Shown: piece by piece, positions 8,458-8,469 of the stretch
Numbering within the stretch: position 1 is the stretch's first letter
How the letters are laid out: the number at the start of each line of letters is the position of its first letter
NCBI GenBank assembly: GCA_947461015.1
Contig: CANHIR010000079.1
Coordinates: forward strand, 1-8,469
Origin: Bacteroidota bacterium
Lineage (GTDB): Bacteria > Bacteroidota > Bacteroidia > Chitinophagales > Chitinophagaceae
Direction: 5' to 3'
DNA: 8,469 nucleotides
Notes under the pieces: model-generated
Told to the model about the DNA's origin: nothing
Seen by the model: only the letters and a program-made list of their open reading frames with translations
Databases searched by the model: none
Translations under genes and position numbers: made by a program

Positions 8458-8469
8458 ATTGGATGGAAT

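Noticed and set aside
8277..8469. Lysine riboswitch (L box) upstream of asd
   Set aside because: The leader of about 125 nt is too short for the five-helix L-box fold of roughly 170-200 nt, and I saw none of its conserved core. The 1:2/2:3/3:4 arrangement explains the sequence better.

Overview
The window looks like chromosomal DNA from a member of the Bacteroidota, most likely Chitinophagaceae or a near relative. It is AT-rich. It carries gldH, a gliding/type IX secretion lipoprotein gene known only from this phylum, and a divergent Bacteroidota-type arginase-fold gene. At the right edge there is a TAnnTTTG-type -7 element, the Bacteroidota primary-sigma promoter form. No mobile element, CRISPR array, tRNA or rRNA was seen. 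The genus is inference.

Left part (1-5121): seven genes all read leftwards on the minus strand. In transcription order they are a NUDIX/winged-helix regulator, yicC (endoribonuclease family), gldH, a membrane sensor histidine kinase, an OmpR-type response regulator, an arginase-fold protein, and the start of a lipoprotein that resembles a PBP4-type D-Ala-D-Ala carboxypeptidase and runs off the left edge. The yicC-gldH-kinase-regulator block is tightly packed, with 1-nt gaps or a 1-nt overlap, so it is probably one translationally coupled operon. The arginase-fold gene follows after 60 nt, and the lipoprotein starts inside its 3' end. A cell-envelope theme (GldH, sensor kinase, PBP4-like protein) is plausible.

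Middle (5122-7281): ligA, the NAD+-dependent DNA ligase, is divergent from the NUDIX regulator. The 78-nt gap between them contains a long imperfect inverted repeat. Right (7278-8469): asd, aspartate-semialdehyde dehydrogenase, converges on ligA, and the two stop codons overlap by 4 nt.

The most interesting part is the asd leader (8321-8457, minus strand). It has a consensus -7 box, then a 14-codon ORF (MMKNKHTKQIKKPR, 5 Lys). Next come RNA segments that can pair as 1:2, 2:3 or 3:4, and 3:4 is a strong terminator with a U-tract. The ORF's stop codon forms the loop of the 1:2 hairpin. This is the layout of a trp-type ribosome-mediated attenuator, here with a lysine-rich leader peptide placed before the gene for the shared step of lysine, threonine and methionine synthesis. 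A second point of interest is the arginase-fold protein: it keeps all ligands of one manganese site and has lost both ligands unique to the other.
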